DNA of 64,000 nt from Burkholderia savannae. Its GTDB lineage: Bacteria; Pseudomonadota; Gammaproteobacteria; Burkholderiales; Burkholderiaceae. This document shows, one piece after another, positions 33,366-42,955 of this stretch. Made by a program: the position numbers and the translations under genes. The stretch's first letter is position 1. Every line of letters begins with the position of its first letter. Under the pieces are notes generated by a model, which saw nothing but the letters and a program-made list of their open reading frames with translations, was not told the DNA's origin and made no database searches. The stretch spans positions 2,232,001-2,296,000 of the forward strand of contig NZ_CP013417.1 of the NCBI RefSeq assembly GCF_001524445.2, read 5' to 3'.

Positions 33366-35990
33366 TCACAGCCGCGCTTCGACCCAGCCCTTGACGCCCG
33401 CGAGCGCCGCCGGCAGATTCGCCGGCTCGGTGCCGCCCGCCTGCGCCATGTCCGGCCGGCCGCCGCCCTTGCCGCCCACTTGCTGCGCGACGAAGTTGAC
33501 GAGCTCGCCCGCCTTCACCTTCTTGCTCGCGTCCGCCGTGACGCCCGCGATCAGGCTCACCTTGCCGCCGTCGACGGCCGCGAGCACGATCGCCGCGCTC
33601 TTCAGCTTGTCCTTCAGCTTGTCGACGGTCTCGCGCAGCGTCTTCGCGTCGGCGCCGTCGAGCGTCGCGGCGAGCACGTGCACGCCGCCGATTTCGACCG
33701 CCTGCTGCGCGAGCTCGTCGCCCTGGCTCGACGCGAGCTTCGACTTCAGCGCGGCGAGTTCCCTCTCGAGCGATTTCACCTGATCCTGCACCTGGCCGAT
33801 CCGCTGGATCAGCTCGGACGGCTGCGCCTTCAGCGCCGCCGCCGCCGCGTTCACGCGCGCGTCGAGCGCCTGCACGTAGCGCACCGCGTTGTCGCCCGTG
33901 ATCGCCTCGACGCGCCGAATGCCCGCCGCGACGCCGCCTTCCGCGACGATCTTGAAGAGGCCGATGTCGCCCGTGCGATGCACGTGCGTGCCGCCGCAGA
34001 GCTCGCGCGAGAAACCGAGATCGAGCACGCGCACTTCGTCGCCGTACTTCTCGCCGAAGAGCGCCATCGCGCCGCCCTTCACCGCGTCGTCGTACGGCAT
34101 CACGCGCACGATGCCGGGCGCGTTCGCGAGCACCTGCTCGTTGACGATGGCCTCGACGCGGCGGATTTCGTCGTCGGTCAGCGGCGCGTTGTGCGCGAAG
34201 TCGAAGCGGGTCTTGTCCGCGTCGACGAGCGAGCCCTTCTGCTGCACGTGCGAGCCGAGCACGTCGCGCAGCGCCTTGTGCATCAGGTGGGTCGCCGAGT
34301 GATTGCGCGCGGTGCGCGCACGGCGCTCGGCGTCGATCTCCGCGCGAACGACGTCGCCGATCTTCAGCGTGCCCTGCTCGAGCGTGCCGTGGTGGCCGAT
34401 CACGTCGGCCTGGACCTTCAGCGTGTCGGCGACCGCGAAGCGCGTGGCCGCGTTCGCGAGCACGCCCTGATCGCCGACCTGGCCGCCCGATTCCGCGTAG
34501 AACGGCGTGTGGTCGAGCACGACGACCGCGCTCTCGCCCGCCTTCACGGCGTCGACCGACGCGCCGTCGACGTACAGCGCGACGACTTTCGCGTCGTCGA
34601 ACGCGATTTCCTCGTAGCCGTGGAAGGCCGTCTTCGCGCCCGAGTAGTCGAGGCCCTGCGCCGCCTTGAACTTGCCCGCCGCGCGCGCCTGCTCGCGCTG
34701 GCGCGCCATCGCGTCGTCGAACGCAGGCTCGTCGACCGTCACGCCGCGCTCGCGGCACACGTCGGCCGTCAGATCGAGCGGGAAGCCGTACGTGTCGTGC
34801 AGCTTGAACGCGAGTTCGCCGTCGAGCGTCTTGCCACCCGCGGCGTCGAGCTCGCCGAGCGCGGCGTCGAGAATCGACATCCCGTGCTCGATCGTCTCGA
34901 AGAAGCGCTCTTCCTCCTGGCGCAGCACGTCGGTCACGCGCTGCTCGGCTTCCTTCAGCTCCGGATAGGCCACGCCCATCTCGGCGACGAGATCCGCCAC
35001 GAGCTTGTGGAAGAACGCCCCCTTGCGGCCGAGCTTGTAGCCGTGGCGAATCGCGCGGCGCACGATCCGGCGCAGCACGTAGCCGCGGCCTTCGTTGCCG
35101 GGGATCACGCCGTCGACGATCAGGAACGAGCACGCGCGGATGTGATCGGCGATCACCTTCAGCGAATTGTTCGCGAGGTCGGCCACGCCCGTTTCGCGCG
35201 CCGACGCCTTGATCAGGTTCTGGAACAGGTCGATCTCGTAGTTGCTGTGCACGTGCTGCAGCACGGCCGCGATCCGCTCGAGGCCCATGCCGGTGTCGAC
35301 GCACGGCTTCGGCAGGCGCGTCATGTTGCCCTGCGCGTCGCGGTTGAACTGCATGAACACGAGGTTCCAGATCTCGATGTAGCGGTCGCCGTCTTCCTCG
35401 GGGGACCCCGGCGGGCCGCCCCACACGTCCGGGCCGTGGTCGTAGAAGATTTCCGAGCACGGGCCGCACGGGCCCGTGTCGCCCATCTGCCAGAAATTGT
35501 CCGACGCGTAGCGCGCGCCCTTGTTGTCGCCGATGCGGATGATCCGCTCGGCCGGCACGCCGACTTCCTTCGCCCAGATGTCGTACGCCTCATCGTCGTC
35601 GTGGTAGACGGTGACCCAGAGCTTGTCGGCGGGCAGCGCGTAGACGGTCGTCAGCAGTTCCCACGCGTAATGGATCGCATCGCGCTTGAAGTAGTCGCCG
35701 AACGAGAAGTTGCCGAGCATCTCGAAGAACGTGTGGTGGCGCGCGGTGTAGCCGACGTTCTCGAGGTCGTTGTGCTTGCCGCCCGCGCGCACGCTGCGCT
35801 GCGAGGTGGTCGCGCGGGAGTACGGGCGCGTCTCGGCGCCGAGGAACACGTCCTTGAATTGCACCATCCCCGAATTGGTGAAGAGCAGCGTGGGGTCGTT
35901 GCCCGGGACGAGGCTCGACGAGCGGACGATCGTGTGGCCCTTCGATTCGAAGAACTTGAGGAATTTCTCGCGGATTTCGGCGGCTTTCAT
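33366..35990 (-). CDS. alaS: alanyl-tRNA synthetase
   Basis: Charges tRNA-Ala in the cytoplasm. The 874-residue length is standard. The class II catalytic domain starts [19 protein letters not shown] with motif 1-like [26 protein letters not shown] and the [13 protein letters not shown] segment. The editing domain holds the zinc site as NHSATHLMH (His564, His568) and CGGTH (Cys665, His669), so deacylation of mischarged tRNA should be intact. A C-terminal oligomerisation/C-Ala domain follows, ending [13 protein letters not shown], a conserved AlaRS motif. The stop is at 33366. Confidence 0.98.
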   Translation of the reverse strand: MKAAEIREKFLKFFESKGHTIVRSSSLVPGNDPTLLFTNSGMVQFKDVFLGAETRPYSRATTSQRSVRAGGKHNDLENVGYTARHHTFFEMLGNFSFGDYFKRDAIHYAWELLTTVYALPADKLWVTVYHDDDEAYDIWAKEVGVPAERIIRIGDNKGARYASDNFWQMGDTGPCGPCSEIFYDHGPDVWGGPPGSPEEDGDRYIEIWNLVFMQFNRDAQGNMTRLPKPCVDTGMGLERIAAVLQHVHSNYEIDLFQNLIKASARETGVADLANNSLKVIADHIRACSFLIVDGVIPGNEGRGYVLRRIVRRAIRHGYKLGRKGAFFHKLVADLVAEMGVAYPELKEAEQRVTDVLRQEEERFFETIEHGMSILDAALGELDAAGGKTLDGELAFKLHDTYGFPLDLTADVCRERGVTVDEPAFDDAMARQREQARAAGKFKAAQGLDYSGAKTAFHGYEEIAFDDAKVVALYVDGASVDAVKAGESAVVVLDHTPFYAESGGQVGDQGVLANAATRFAVADTLKVQADVIGHHGTLEQGTLKIGDVVRAEIDAERRARTARNHSATHLMHKALRDVLGSHVQQKGSLVDADKTRFDFAHNAPLTDDEIRRVEAIVNEQVLANAPGIVRVMPYDDAVKGGAMALFGEKYGDEVRVLDLGFSRELCGGTHVHRTGDIGLFKIVAEGGVAAGIRRVEAITGDNAVRYVQALDARVNAAAAALKAQPSELIQRIGQVQDQVKSLERELAALKSKLASSQGDELAQQAVEIGGVHVLAATLDGADAKTLRETVDKLKDKLKSAAIVLAAVDGGKVSLIAGVTADASKKVKAGELVNFVAQQVGGKGGGRPDMAQAGGTEPANLPAALAGVKGWVEARL

Positions 35991-36077
35991 AGCGTGCGGG
36001 GACGGGGTCAGGCCAAAACTGGGTTGAGCGCCGGCCGCTTCGACTCGGCGGACGGCGGCTGGATTCTGAAACGATCA

Positions 36078-36083
36078 ATTATA
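36078..36083 (-). promoter_or_regulatory. candidate -10 element for alaS
   Basis: A perfect TATAAT on the minus strand, 88 bases upstream of the alaS ATG, in the only AT-rich spot of the region. The hexamer 17 bases upstream (GCCGCG) does not resemble a -35 element, so recognition would depend on the -10 or on an activator. The 12-bp repeat array begins 26 bases further upstream and would lie just behind the promoter. Confidence 0.45.
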
Positions 36084-36108
36084 CGGGATAGATCCCCGCT
36101 CGCGGCCG

Positions 36109-36180
36109 GTGGGCGTTGGGGTGGGCGTTGGGGTGGGCGTTGGGGTGGGCGTTGGGGTGGGCGTTGGGGCGGGCGTTGGG
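36109..36180. repeat. 12-bp tandem repeat, six copies, behind the alaS promoter
   Basis: Five perfect GTGGGCGTTGGG units and one GCGGGCGTTGGG unit. The array is non-coding and begins about 26 bases upstream of the predicted alaS -10 element. Copy-number change could shift upstream contacts of that promoter by one helical turn at a time; this is inference only. Confidence 0.95.
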
Positions 36181-37109
36181 CGAACGTTCCGTGGACGGCG
36201 TCGAGGGCCGGCAGCGGGCGACGCGGCCGACTCGGCGTAAGATCGTCGCGGTCCGGAAACGTCCGACGCGCTAGTCGAGGACGGCCGGCAAAGCACGCGA
36301 AATCCACGCCGGAAACACGCGGCCGGGCTCGAACGACGGGTTTGGGGCGACGGGTTTGGGGCGACGGGTTGGGCCAACCGGCCAGGCCGAGTCGAGCCGC
36401 GGCGAGCTGAACTCGGCCGTGACCGGGACCAGAACCGGCGAGTCCGGTCGAGCCGAACGATCGCGCGCGATACGAGCGCGCCGCGACGGCCGCATGGCGA
36501 CGCGTCGAACCCAATGTGGACGATACGCCCGACACGCCGACAATCATGCCGCGGCCACCCCCGAAAGACGCCCGGCCGCCGCGCCATTACCGACCGTTCG
36601 GAGCCATTCGGAGCCATTTTTCGAGGCCGTTGCCGGCTTCCCGGCCATGAGCAGGCCATTGCACCGTTCGAAGCCGTTGCCGAGCGCTCGAGCGCCGTGC
36701 TCGAGCGCCCCGCCGGCTCTCGCTCGACGTCGCAACACGTTCACATCGGCATCTCGTCGGCTTTCGACCGAGCGCATCGAAGCCGCATCGAAGCCGCATC
36801 GGGGCCGCATCGAGACCGCACCCAAGCCGCGCCGGAACCTCGCCCCCAATCCGCTCCGCCGAAGCAGCGCCACGCGGCGAGCGGTCACAACCGCGCCGCG
36901 GGCGCTCGCGGCGGCGGCGCGCGCCTGCATCCGGCCCCGCCGCCGCCCTCGCGCCGCCCGCCTTCGCGACAGCCGCACCCGAATCGCTTTAAGATGCGGC
37001 GGGAGACGACCAACCGGACACGCGCCCGCGCGGCCGCGCCCCGATCGGCGCGACGCCCTTGGGCCGCGCGCCGATCGATGGCACCACCAACAGAGGAGAC
37101 TGAACGAAG

Positions 37110-38330
37110 ATGGGAGCCCTCAGCCATATCCGCGTCCTGGACCTGAGCCGCGTGCTCGCGGGCCCGTGGTGCGCGCAGACGCTTGCCGATCTCGGCGCCG
37201 ACGTGATCAAGGTCGAGCGCCCGGAGAGCGGCGACGACACCCGGCACTGGGGCCCGCCGTACCTGAAAACGCCCGACGGCGCCGACACCCGCGAAGCCGC
37301 GTACTACCTCGCCGCGAACCGCAACAAGCGCTCGGTGACGGTCGACATCGCGACGCCGGAGGGCCAGCGGATCGTCCGCGAGCTCGCCGCGCAATGCGAC
37401 GTCGTGCTCGAGAACTACAAGGTCGGCCAGCTCGCGAAATACGGGCTCGACTTCGAATCGCTGAAAGCCGTGAAGCCCGATCTCGTCTACTGCTCGGTGA
37501 CGGGCTTCGGCCAGACGGGCCCGTATGCGCACCGCGCGGGCTACGACTTCATCATCCAGGGAATGGGCGGCTTCATGAGCATCACGGGCGAGCGCGACGG
37601 CCTGCCGGGCGGCGGCCCGCAGAAGGCGGGCGTCGCGATCGCCGATCTCGCGACGGGCCTCTACTCGGCGATCGCGATCCTCGCCGCGCTCGCGCACCGC
37701 GACCGCACGGGCTGCGGCCAGCACATCGACATGGCGCTCCTCGACGTGCAGGTCGCGCTCCTCGCGAACATGAACACGAACTTCCTCGCGAGCGGCAAGC
37801 CGCCCGTGCGCTGGGGCAACGCGCATCCGAACATCGTGCCTTACCAGACGTTCGAGACGAGCGACGGCTGGATCATCGTCGCGGTCGGCAACGACGGGCA
37901 GTTCCGCAAGTTCGTCGAGGCGGGCGGCCGCGCGGCGCTCGCCGACGACGAGCGCTTCGCGACGAACCCGGCGCGCGTGCGCCATCGCGACACGCTCGTG
38001 CCAATCATCGCGGAGATGACGAAGACGCGCACGAAACGCGAATGGCTCGACGCGCTCGAGGCACTCGGCGTGCCGTGCGGGCCGATCAACGATCTCGACG
38101 AAGTGTTCGACGACGAGCAAGTGCGCGCGCGCGGCATGCAGGTCGAGCTGCCTCATCCGAGCGGCGCGACCGTGAAGCTCGTGCGCAACCCGATCCGGAT
38201 GAGCGAGACGCCGCCCGACGCGCGCAGCGCGCCGCCTCTCCTCGGCGAGCACACGGACGCGGTGTTGCGCGACATGCTCGGCTACGGCGACGCGGCGATC
38301 GCGGCGCTCAGGGACAAGCGCGTCGTGTGA
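37110..38330 (+). CDS. CaiB/BaiF (family III) CoA-transferase
   Basis: A 406-residue cytoplasmic CoA-transferase that moves CoA between carboxylic acids. Family III features are LDLSRVLAGPWCAQTLADLGADVIKVERP at the N terminus, YYLAANRNKRSVTVDIATPEGQ, and the segment KAGVAIADLATGLYSAIAIL, whose Asp is in the position of the family's catalytic Asp (Asp169 of formyl-CoA transferase). C-terminal motifs include GVPCGPINDLDEVFDD. The substrate is not indicated by the neighbours; it stands alone between two long repeat-filled gaps. Confidence 0.93.
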   Translation: MGALSHIRVLDLSRVLAGPWCAQTLADLGADVIKVERPESGDDTRHWGPPYLKTPDGADTREAAYYLAANRNKRSVTVDIATPEGQRIVRELAAQCDVVLENYKVGQLAKYGLDFESLKAVKPDLVYCSVTGFGQTGPYAHRAGYDFIIQGMGGFMSITGERDGLPGGGPQKAGVAIADLATGLYSAIAILAALAHRDRTGCGQHIDMALLDVQVALLANMNTNFLASGKPPVRWGNAHPNIVPYQTFETSDGWIIVAVGNDGQFRKFVEAGGRAALADDERFATNPARVRHRDTLVPIIAEMTKTRTKREWLDALEALGVPCGPINDLDEVFDDEQVRARGMQVELPHPSGATVKLVRNPIRMSETPPDARSAPPLLGEHTDAVLRDMLGYGDAAIAALRDKRVV

Positions 38331-38432
38331 GCGCGGCGCATGGGTGCGATGGCGGGCGCGCGGCTTCGATTGTGCGCCCGCGTTCTTTCTCTCGAGTGTT
38401 GGTTCTTCGCCCCGTCGCCCGCTCGCCCGCTC

Positions 38433-38504
38433 GCCGTTTCGCCGTTTCGCCGTTTCGCCGTTTCGCCGTTTCGCCGGTTTGCCGGTTTGCCGGTTTGCCG
38501 ATTC
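38433..38504. repeat. 8-bp tandem repeat array, nine units
   Basis: Five copies of GCCGTTTC, three of GCCGGTTT and a final GCCGATTC. The array lies just downstream of the CoA-transferase gene and is non-coding. The period is not a multiple of three, unlike the arrays inside genes in this window. Confidence 0.93.
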
Positions 38505-38583
38505 AAACTCGCGAACTTCTATAGCTTCAAGGCTTCGGACGTTGAGCATCGACGGTTGAACTTTTGCGTCGAGCGTCGAGCTT

Positions 38584-38678
<95 letters not shown>

Positions 38679-38874
38679 TTCGAACTCCGCATTTCGCGCG
38701 CCGGAACTTGCCCCCCTCGAAAGCCCGAAATGTCCGCGCGCCGCAACCCGGGATCTCGACGCGCGGCCCGCCCCGTTCACCGCACGCGGCACCCGGCAAG
38801 CGCACCCGGACATCGCCTCGTCACGACCGAACGGTACAAAGCGGGCTTCCACGTTTTCCCTGCGGAGGTCCCGC

Positions 38875-38904
38875 ATGTCGTCGCGTCGCAAGTTTCTCCT
38901 CTAG
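38875..38904 (+). other. orphan twin-arginine-like leader start
   Basis: GGAGG with good spacing precedes ATG and the codons MSSRRKFLL followed by TAG. The SRRKFLL string matches the start of many Tat signal peptides, yet the frame stops after nine codons and no signal-peptide core is found in the other frames downstream. It may be the stub of a lost exported-protein gene, or chance. Confidence 0.3.
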
Positions 38905-39323
38905 CGGGAAAGCGGGATAGCGACAGGAATGATCAACGCCCGACGTCGACCGAAAAACCGCGAACACGAGCGCGTCGCTTCGGCCGCCGACACCCGAAAC
39001 GGTGCCCCCGAACAAACCAGCCGGCGAAGATGCCGATCGCGAGCCCTCGTCGAAGGGCCCCAAAACCCGACGAAATCGTGCCCGCCAACAAAACGGGCGC
39101 GCCTATGGCGCGCCCTGCTGCCCGGCTTGCGACGGGCTGACACATGCATTCGTGCAACGAAGCTGACGAAGGGCGCGAAACCGGCGAATTCGACGCCCCG
39201 GATCTACGATCCGGCACCGCCCCCGGCATTCGCCCGCGCCACCTGCTCGACAGGAGCGCCGTGGCGGCCCCGTCCACCGCTCGGCCGCCGCGTCGAATGC
39301 CCTTTAATGCCCTTCTGCGCCCT

Positions 39324-39533
39324 TTAGCGCACGCCCGCGCCGACGAGGCCGCCCGCCGCCGCGCCCGCGACGGTGCCGATCGGGCCGCCCGTGATCAGGT
39401 AGCCGAGCGCGCCGCCCGCGGCCGCGCCGATGCCGGCGTTGCGCTGCGTGCGGTTCATCGCGCACGCGCTCAAGCTGGCGAGCGCCACGGCGATGACGGT
39501 GGCGCGAACGAGAAAGCTGGTCTTCTTCATCAT
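39324..39533 (-). CDS. small glycine-zipper lipoprotein, OsmB-like
   Basis: A 69-residue predicted lipoprotein. The leader MMKKTSFLVRATVIAVALASLSAC ends in the lipobox LSAC. The mature part consists mainly of a glycine-zipper segment (GIGAAAGGALGYLITGGPIGTVAGAAAGGLVGAG), as in OsmB-type outer-membrane lipoproteins. An ATG three bases further in (39530) is equally possible. It stands alone upstream of the divergent glnS gene. Confidence 0.88.
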   Translation of the reverse strand: MMKKTSFLVRATVIAVALASLSACAMNRTQRNAGIGAAAGGALGYLITGGPIGTVAGAAAGGLVGAGVR

Positions 39534-39797
39534 GATGCTGCCTTCGAAACGTTGCCGCGCAAGGCACGGCGCGGCGGCATGAAACCTGGGTGAGCGCATC
39601 TTAAAAAAGCGCGATCCGGCCGGCAAGGCGATTTACCTCCCGTTACAGCGGCAACACATGCCGCACAAATGCCGGAAAAACGCGCCGCGCCGCCCGCCGC
39701 AAGGTGCGCCGCTCCTCAGGACGGTCGTCCGTCAGGTAGAATTGACGAATTCGAGCGGCGCGGCACGCGCCCTCCCCCTTTTTCTTCCCTGTTCCGC

Positions 39798-41507
39798 ATG
39801 AGCACCGAACGCAACGACGCCACCGCGCCTTCCAATTTCATCCGCAACATCATCGACGACGACAACCGCGCGAGCAAATGGAGCGGCCGCGTCGAAACGC
39901 GCTTCCCGCCCGAGCCGAACGGGTATCTGCACATCGGCCATGCAAAGAGCATCTGCCTGAACTTCGGCGTCGCCCGCGACTACGGCGGCGTGTGCCACCT
40001 GCGCTTCGACGACACGAATCCGGAAAAGGAAAGCGTCGAATACGTGAATTCGATCATCGACGCGGTGCGCTGGCTCGGCTTCGACTGGCAGAAAGACGGC
40101 GTCGACCACCAGTACTTCGCGAGCGATTATTACGACAAGCTCTACGAATTCGCCGAGCTGCTGATCCAGCGCGGCAAGGCGTACGTCGACAGCCAGAGCG
40201 CCGACGAGATGCGCACGAACCGCGGCTCGCTGACCGAGCCGGGCACGCCGTCGCCGTTCCGCGACCGCTCGCCCGAGGAGAACCTCGACCTGTTCCGCCG
40301 GATGAAGGCGGGCGAGTTCAAGGAAGGCGAGCACGTGCTGCGCGCGAAGATCGACATGGGTTCGCCGAACATGAACATGCGCGACCCGGTGATCTATCGC
40401 ATCCGCTACGCGCACCACTACCGCACGGGCGACGCGTGGTGCGTGTACCCGATGTACGACTACACGCACTGCATCTCGGACGCGATCGAGAACATCACGC
40501 ACTCGCTCTGCACGCTCGAATTCGAGGATCACCGCCCGCTCTACGACTGGGTGCTCAACGAGCTCGCCGACGCCGGCGTGTTCGCGCGGCCGCTGCCGCA
40601 GCAAATCGAGTTCTCGCGCCTGAATCTCACGTACGCGATCACGAGCAAGCGCAAGCTGCTGCAGCTCGTGACGGAAGGCCACGTCGACGGCTGGGACGAC
40701 CCGCGGATGCCGACCATCGTCGGCGTGCGCCGCCGCGGCTTCACGCCGCAGAGCATCCAGCTCTTCTGCGAGCGGATCGGCGTGACGAAGGTCGATTCGT
40801 GGATCGACATGAGCGTGTTCGAAGGCGCGCTGCGCGACGACCTCGACGACAAGGCGCCGCGCACGGTCGCCGTGCTTGATCCGCTCAAGCTCGTCATCGA
40901 CAACTATCCGGAAGGCCAGACTGAGGAATGCACGGCGCCCGTGCACCCGCACCATCCGGAGCGCGGGCAGCGCACGTTCCCGATCTCGCGCGAGCTGTGG
41001 ATCGAGCGCGAGGACTTCAACGAGAGCCCGCCGAAGGGCTATTTCCGACTGTTCCCGGGCAACAAGGTGCGGCTGCGCTACGGCTACGTGATCGAATGCA
41101 CGGGCGCCGACAAGGACGAAAACGGCAACGTGATCGCCGTGCACTGCAACTACTATCCGGACAGCAAGTCGGGCACCGAAGGCGCGAACAACTACAAGGT
41201 GAAGGGCAACATCCACTGGGTGAGCGCGCCGCACGCGTGCCCGGCCGAAGTGCGGATCTACGATCGCCTGTTCAAGGAGCCGCACCCGGACGCGGGCGGC
41301 CGCAACTTCCTCGAGGCGCTGAATCCGGATTCGAAGAAGGTCGTCCAGGCCTACCTCGAGCCCGGCGCGCGCGACGCGACGCCGGAGGCGCGCTATCAGT
41401 TCGAGCGCCACGGCTACTTCGTCGCGGACCGTGTCGATTCGAAACCCGGCCAGCCGGTGTTCAACCGGATCGTCGGCCTGCGCGACAGCTGGGGCAAGCC
41501 GGCCTGA
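39798..41507 (+). CDS. glnS: glutaminyl-tRNA synthetase
   Basis: Charges tRNA-Gln in the cytoplasm. The 569-residue protein has the class I signature HIGH at residues 45-48 (PPEPNGYLHIGHAKS) and a TSKRK sequence at 282-286 in place of KMSKS, as in other GlnRS (MSKRK). The C-terminal beta-barrel anticodon domain follows (YFRLFPGNKVRLRYGYVIEC). The ATG at 39798 is chosen because homology begins shortly after it; an upstream in-frame extension is not family-like. An excellent intrinsic terminator lies downstream. Confidence 0.97.
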   Translation: MSTERNDATAPSNFIRNIIDDDNRASKWSGRVETRFPPEPNGYLHIGHAKSICLNFGVARDYGGVCHLRFDDTNPEKESVEYVNSIIDAVRWLGFDWQKDGVDHQYFASDYYDKLYEFAELLIQRGKAYVDSQSADEMRTNRGSLTEPGTPSPFRDRSPEENLDLFRRMKAGEFKEGEHVLRAKIDMGSPNMNMRDPVIYRIRYAHHYRTGDAWCVYPMYDYTHCISDAIENITHSLCTLEFEDHRPLYDWVLNELADAGVFARPLPQQIEFSRLNLTYAITSKRKLLQLVTEGHVDGWDDPRMPTIVGVRRRGFTPQSIQLFCERIGVTKVDSWIDMSVFEGALRDDLDDKAPRTVAVLDPLKLVIDNYPEGQTEECTAPVHPHHPERGQRTFPISRELWIEREDFNESPPKGYFRLFPGNKVRLRYGYVIECTGADKDENGNVIAVHCNYYPDSKSGTEGANNYKVKGNIHWVSAPHACPAEVRIYDRLFKEPHPDAGGRNFLEALNPDSKKVVQAYLEPGARDATPEARYQFERHGYFVADRVDSKPGQPVFNRIVGLRDSWGKPA

Positions 41508-41831
41508 CGGCCGCTTCGGCGCGCTCCGTTACTCGCGCCGCGCAAAAAATGAAATGCCCGGCTCAGGCCGGGCATTTTCGTTTGATGTCCGAGCCGGGAT
41601 GGCAGCCGAGTCGGCTTTCGGCCCGCCGACCGGTCCGGATTGCCGCGGCGCGTGCGGCGTCCGGCGCGCAGGCGCGCGTGACACCGAACCTCGCGCGGAC
41701 GAATCGGCCGGGCGTCGCACGCCGGGCGTCGCACGCGGGGGATCGCGCGCCGAGGCGTGTCATGCGACGTTCGTCATCGGCGACGGGCGGCAAGGCTGTC
41801 GCGCACGCTGGCTGTCGCGCACGCGCGGCGC
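41508..41831. other. intergenic region downstream of glnS
   Basis: These 324 bases between the convergent glnS and NUDIX genes hold the glnS terminator at the left end. Nothing else recognisable is seen. Confidence 0.6.
41552..41580 (+). terminator. intrinsic terminator after glnS
   Basis: A perfect 11-bp stem, AAATGCCCGGC (41552-41562) and GCCGGGCATTT (41567-41577), with a TCAG loop and T-run within the right arm. A-run on the left makes it effective on the minus strand too, so it may serve both convergent genes. Confidence 0.9.
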
Positions 41832-42308
41832 TTACCCCGGCAGCGTCCGATGCAATTGCGCGAGCGACAGCGTCGTCGCGAAAAGCCGCGCGAGGCTGCG
41901 GCTCGCGTACGCCTCCACTTCGCCCGGCTCGGTCCAGCGAAACGCGTCCATCTCCGGAATCATCGTCCCGTCGCGGCGGCTCGGGAACATCGACGTGCAC
42001 GTGCAACGCGACAGGTCCGTCTCGTGCGCGGCGGCTCGCGCGGCGAACAGGTGCAGATCCTTGTCGTGCCGGTAAGCGAACAAGCCGAGATCGGTCAGGC
42101 GCGCGGGATCGAGCACGATGCCCGTCTCCTCGACCAGCTCGCGCAGCGCCGCCTGCTGCGCGGTCTCGCCCGGCTCGTCCTGGCCCTTCGGGATGTCCCA
42201 GTGCGCCGTGTCGGTCGCGTGCGCGAGCAGCACGCGGCCGGCGGAATCGAGCAGCACGATCCCGCAGGACACCGTGCGCGGCCGGCCGCGCGGCTTCATC
42301 GCGCTCAT
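41832..42308 (-). CDS. NUDIX hydrolase
   Basis: A 158-residue NUDIX protein. The box is GQDEPGETAQQAALRELVEETGI, with all conserved Gly, Glu and Arg residues (G-x5-E-x7-REUxEE). HWDIPKGQDEPGE is typical of diadenosine polyphosphate or MutT-like members, and the C-terminal FRWTEPGEVEAYASRSLARLF fits the family. It lies 18 bases before a small exported-protein gene on the same strand, probably as a unit with it. The substrate is unknown. Confidence 0.9.
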   Translation of the reverse strand: MSAMKPRGRPRTVSCGIVLLDSAGRVLLAHATDTAHWDIPKGQDEPGETAQQAALRELVEETGIVLDPARLTDLGLFAYRHDKDLHLFAARAAAHETDLSRCTCTSMFPSRRDGTMIPEMDAFRWTEPGEVEAYASRSLARLFATTLSLAQLHRTLPG

Positions 42309-42326
42309 CCGCGCGTCAGGCCCGCG

Positions 42327-42713
42327 TCAGCGCCTCTGCAACTGCCACTTGCCGGCCTCGGTCTTGCAATAGAGCGGCCGCAGCGTCATCGACTGCCCCT
42401 TCGCCTCGATTTCCGTCTTGATCTCGCGGCACGTGCGGCCTTCCTGCTCGGTCGTGCTCGGCGTCAGCTTCGCCGCGAGCTTCGTGCCGCGGCCTTCGTT
42501 CATCCAGTCGACGGTTTCGCCGTCCTTGCCTTCGTCGCGAACCTTCTGCACGGCCTTCGCGAGCGACGCGGTGTCCGCCTTGCTGAAATAGCTGATCGGC
42601 GTGTCGTTCAGGAAGTTCAGGTTGTTCTGCGCGTGCGCGGCAAGCGCGGCCGCCGCGCACGCGGCGCCCGCCAGCGCGCGCGACAGGATCGAGACACGGG
42701 CTCGCATCGTCAT
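42327..42713 (-). CDS. small exported protein, DUF-type surface/periplasmic protein
   Basis: A 128-residue protein with a clear signal peptide (MTMRARVSILSRALAGAACAAAALAAHAQ, cleavage after AHA near 28). The mature part NNLNFLNDTPISYFSKADTASLAKAVQKVRDEGKDGETVDWMNEGRG and CREIKTEIEAKGQSMTLRPLYCKTEAGKWQ resembles the RT0821/Lpp0805-like surface protein family. Two Cys near the C terminus could form a disulfide. AAGGAGA lies six bases upstream of the ATG. No enzymatic motif is seen. Confidence 0.82.
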   Translation of the reverse strand: MTMRARVSILSRALAGAACAAAALAAHAQNNLNFLNDTPISYFSKADTASLAKAVQKVRDEGKDGETVDWMNEGRGTKLAAKLTPSTTEQEGRTCREIKTEIEAKGQSMTLRPLYCKTEAGKWQLQRR

Positions 42714-42955
42714 GTTGTTCTCCTTTGGAAGCGATCGAACGTCCGGCGCGCGGCTTCGGCCGCGCGCCGCAAGAGCGCTCAAGGATAACTGCAACGAACG
42801 GTATTTGAAACCGATCCGGCGGCGCGACGCGGCCTCGCGTGGGCCGCGCCGCAGAAAATCGACGGCGAAACCGCTTCGGGCGGCGCGCGGCGATCGGCCG
42901 CGCCGCCAGCCGCGCGCATCGCCGCAGCGCCGCGTCGCGGCCGGCGCTCGGCTCC

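Larger units (their letters stand above)
35991..37109. other. 1.1-kb gap with repeats between alaS and the CoA-transferase gene
   Basis: No convincing gene is present. The alaS-proximal part holds the probable alaS promoter and a 12-bp repeat array. The middle (36330-36900) is a patchwork of short imperfect repeats such as CGACGGGTTTGGGG, GCCATTCGGA and CATCGAAGCCG. Frames that cross it encode Arg/Pro/Ala-rich sequence without homology. It looks like non-coding, repeat-prone spacer. Confidence 0.55.

Noticed and set aside
36008..36547. Minus-strand frame of about 179 codons upstream of alaS
   Set aside because: It crosses the 12-bp repeat (Arg-Pro-Pro-Gln runs) and the alaS promoter, with no recognisable domain.
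41832..42308. A role of this NUDIX gene as RNA pyrophosphohydrolase RppH
   Set aside because: The sequence is closer to Ap4A- or MutT-like members with a distinct N terminus and C terminus, so no specific symbol is given.
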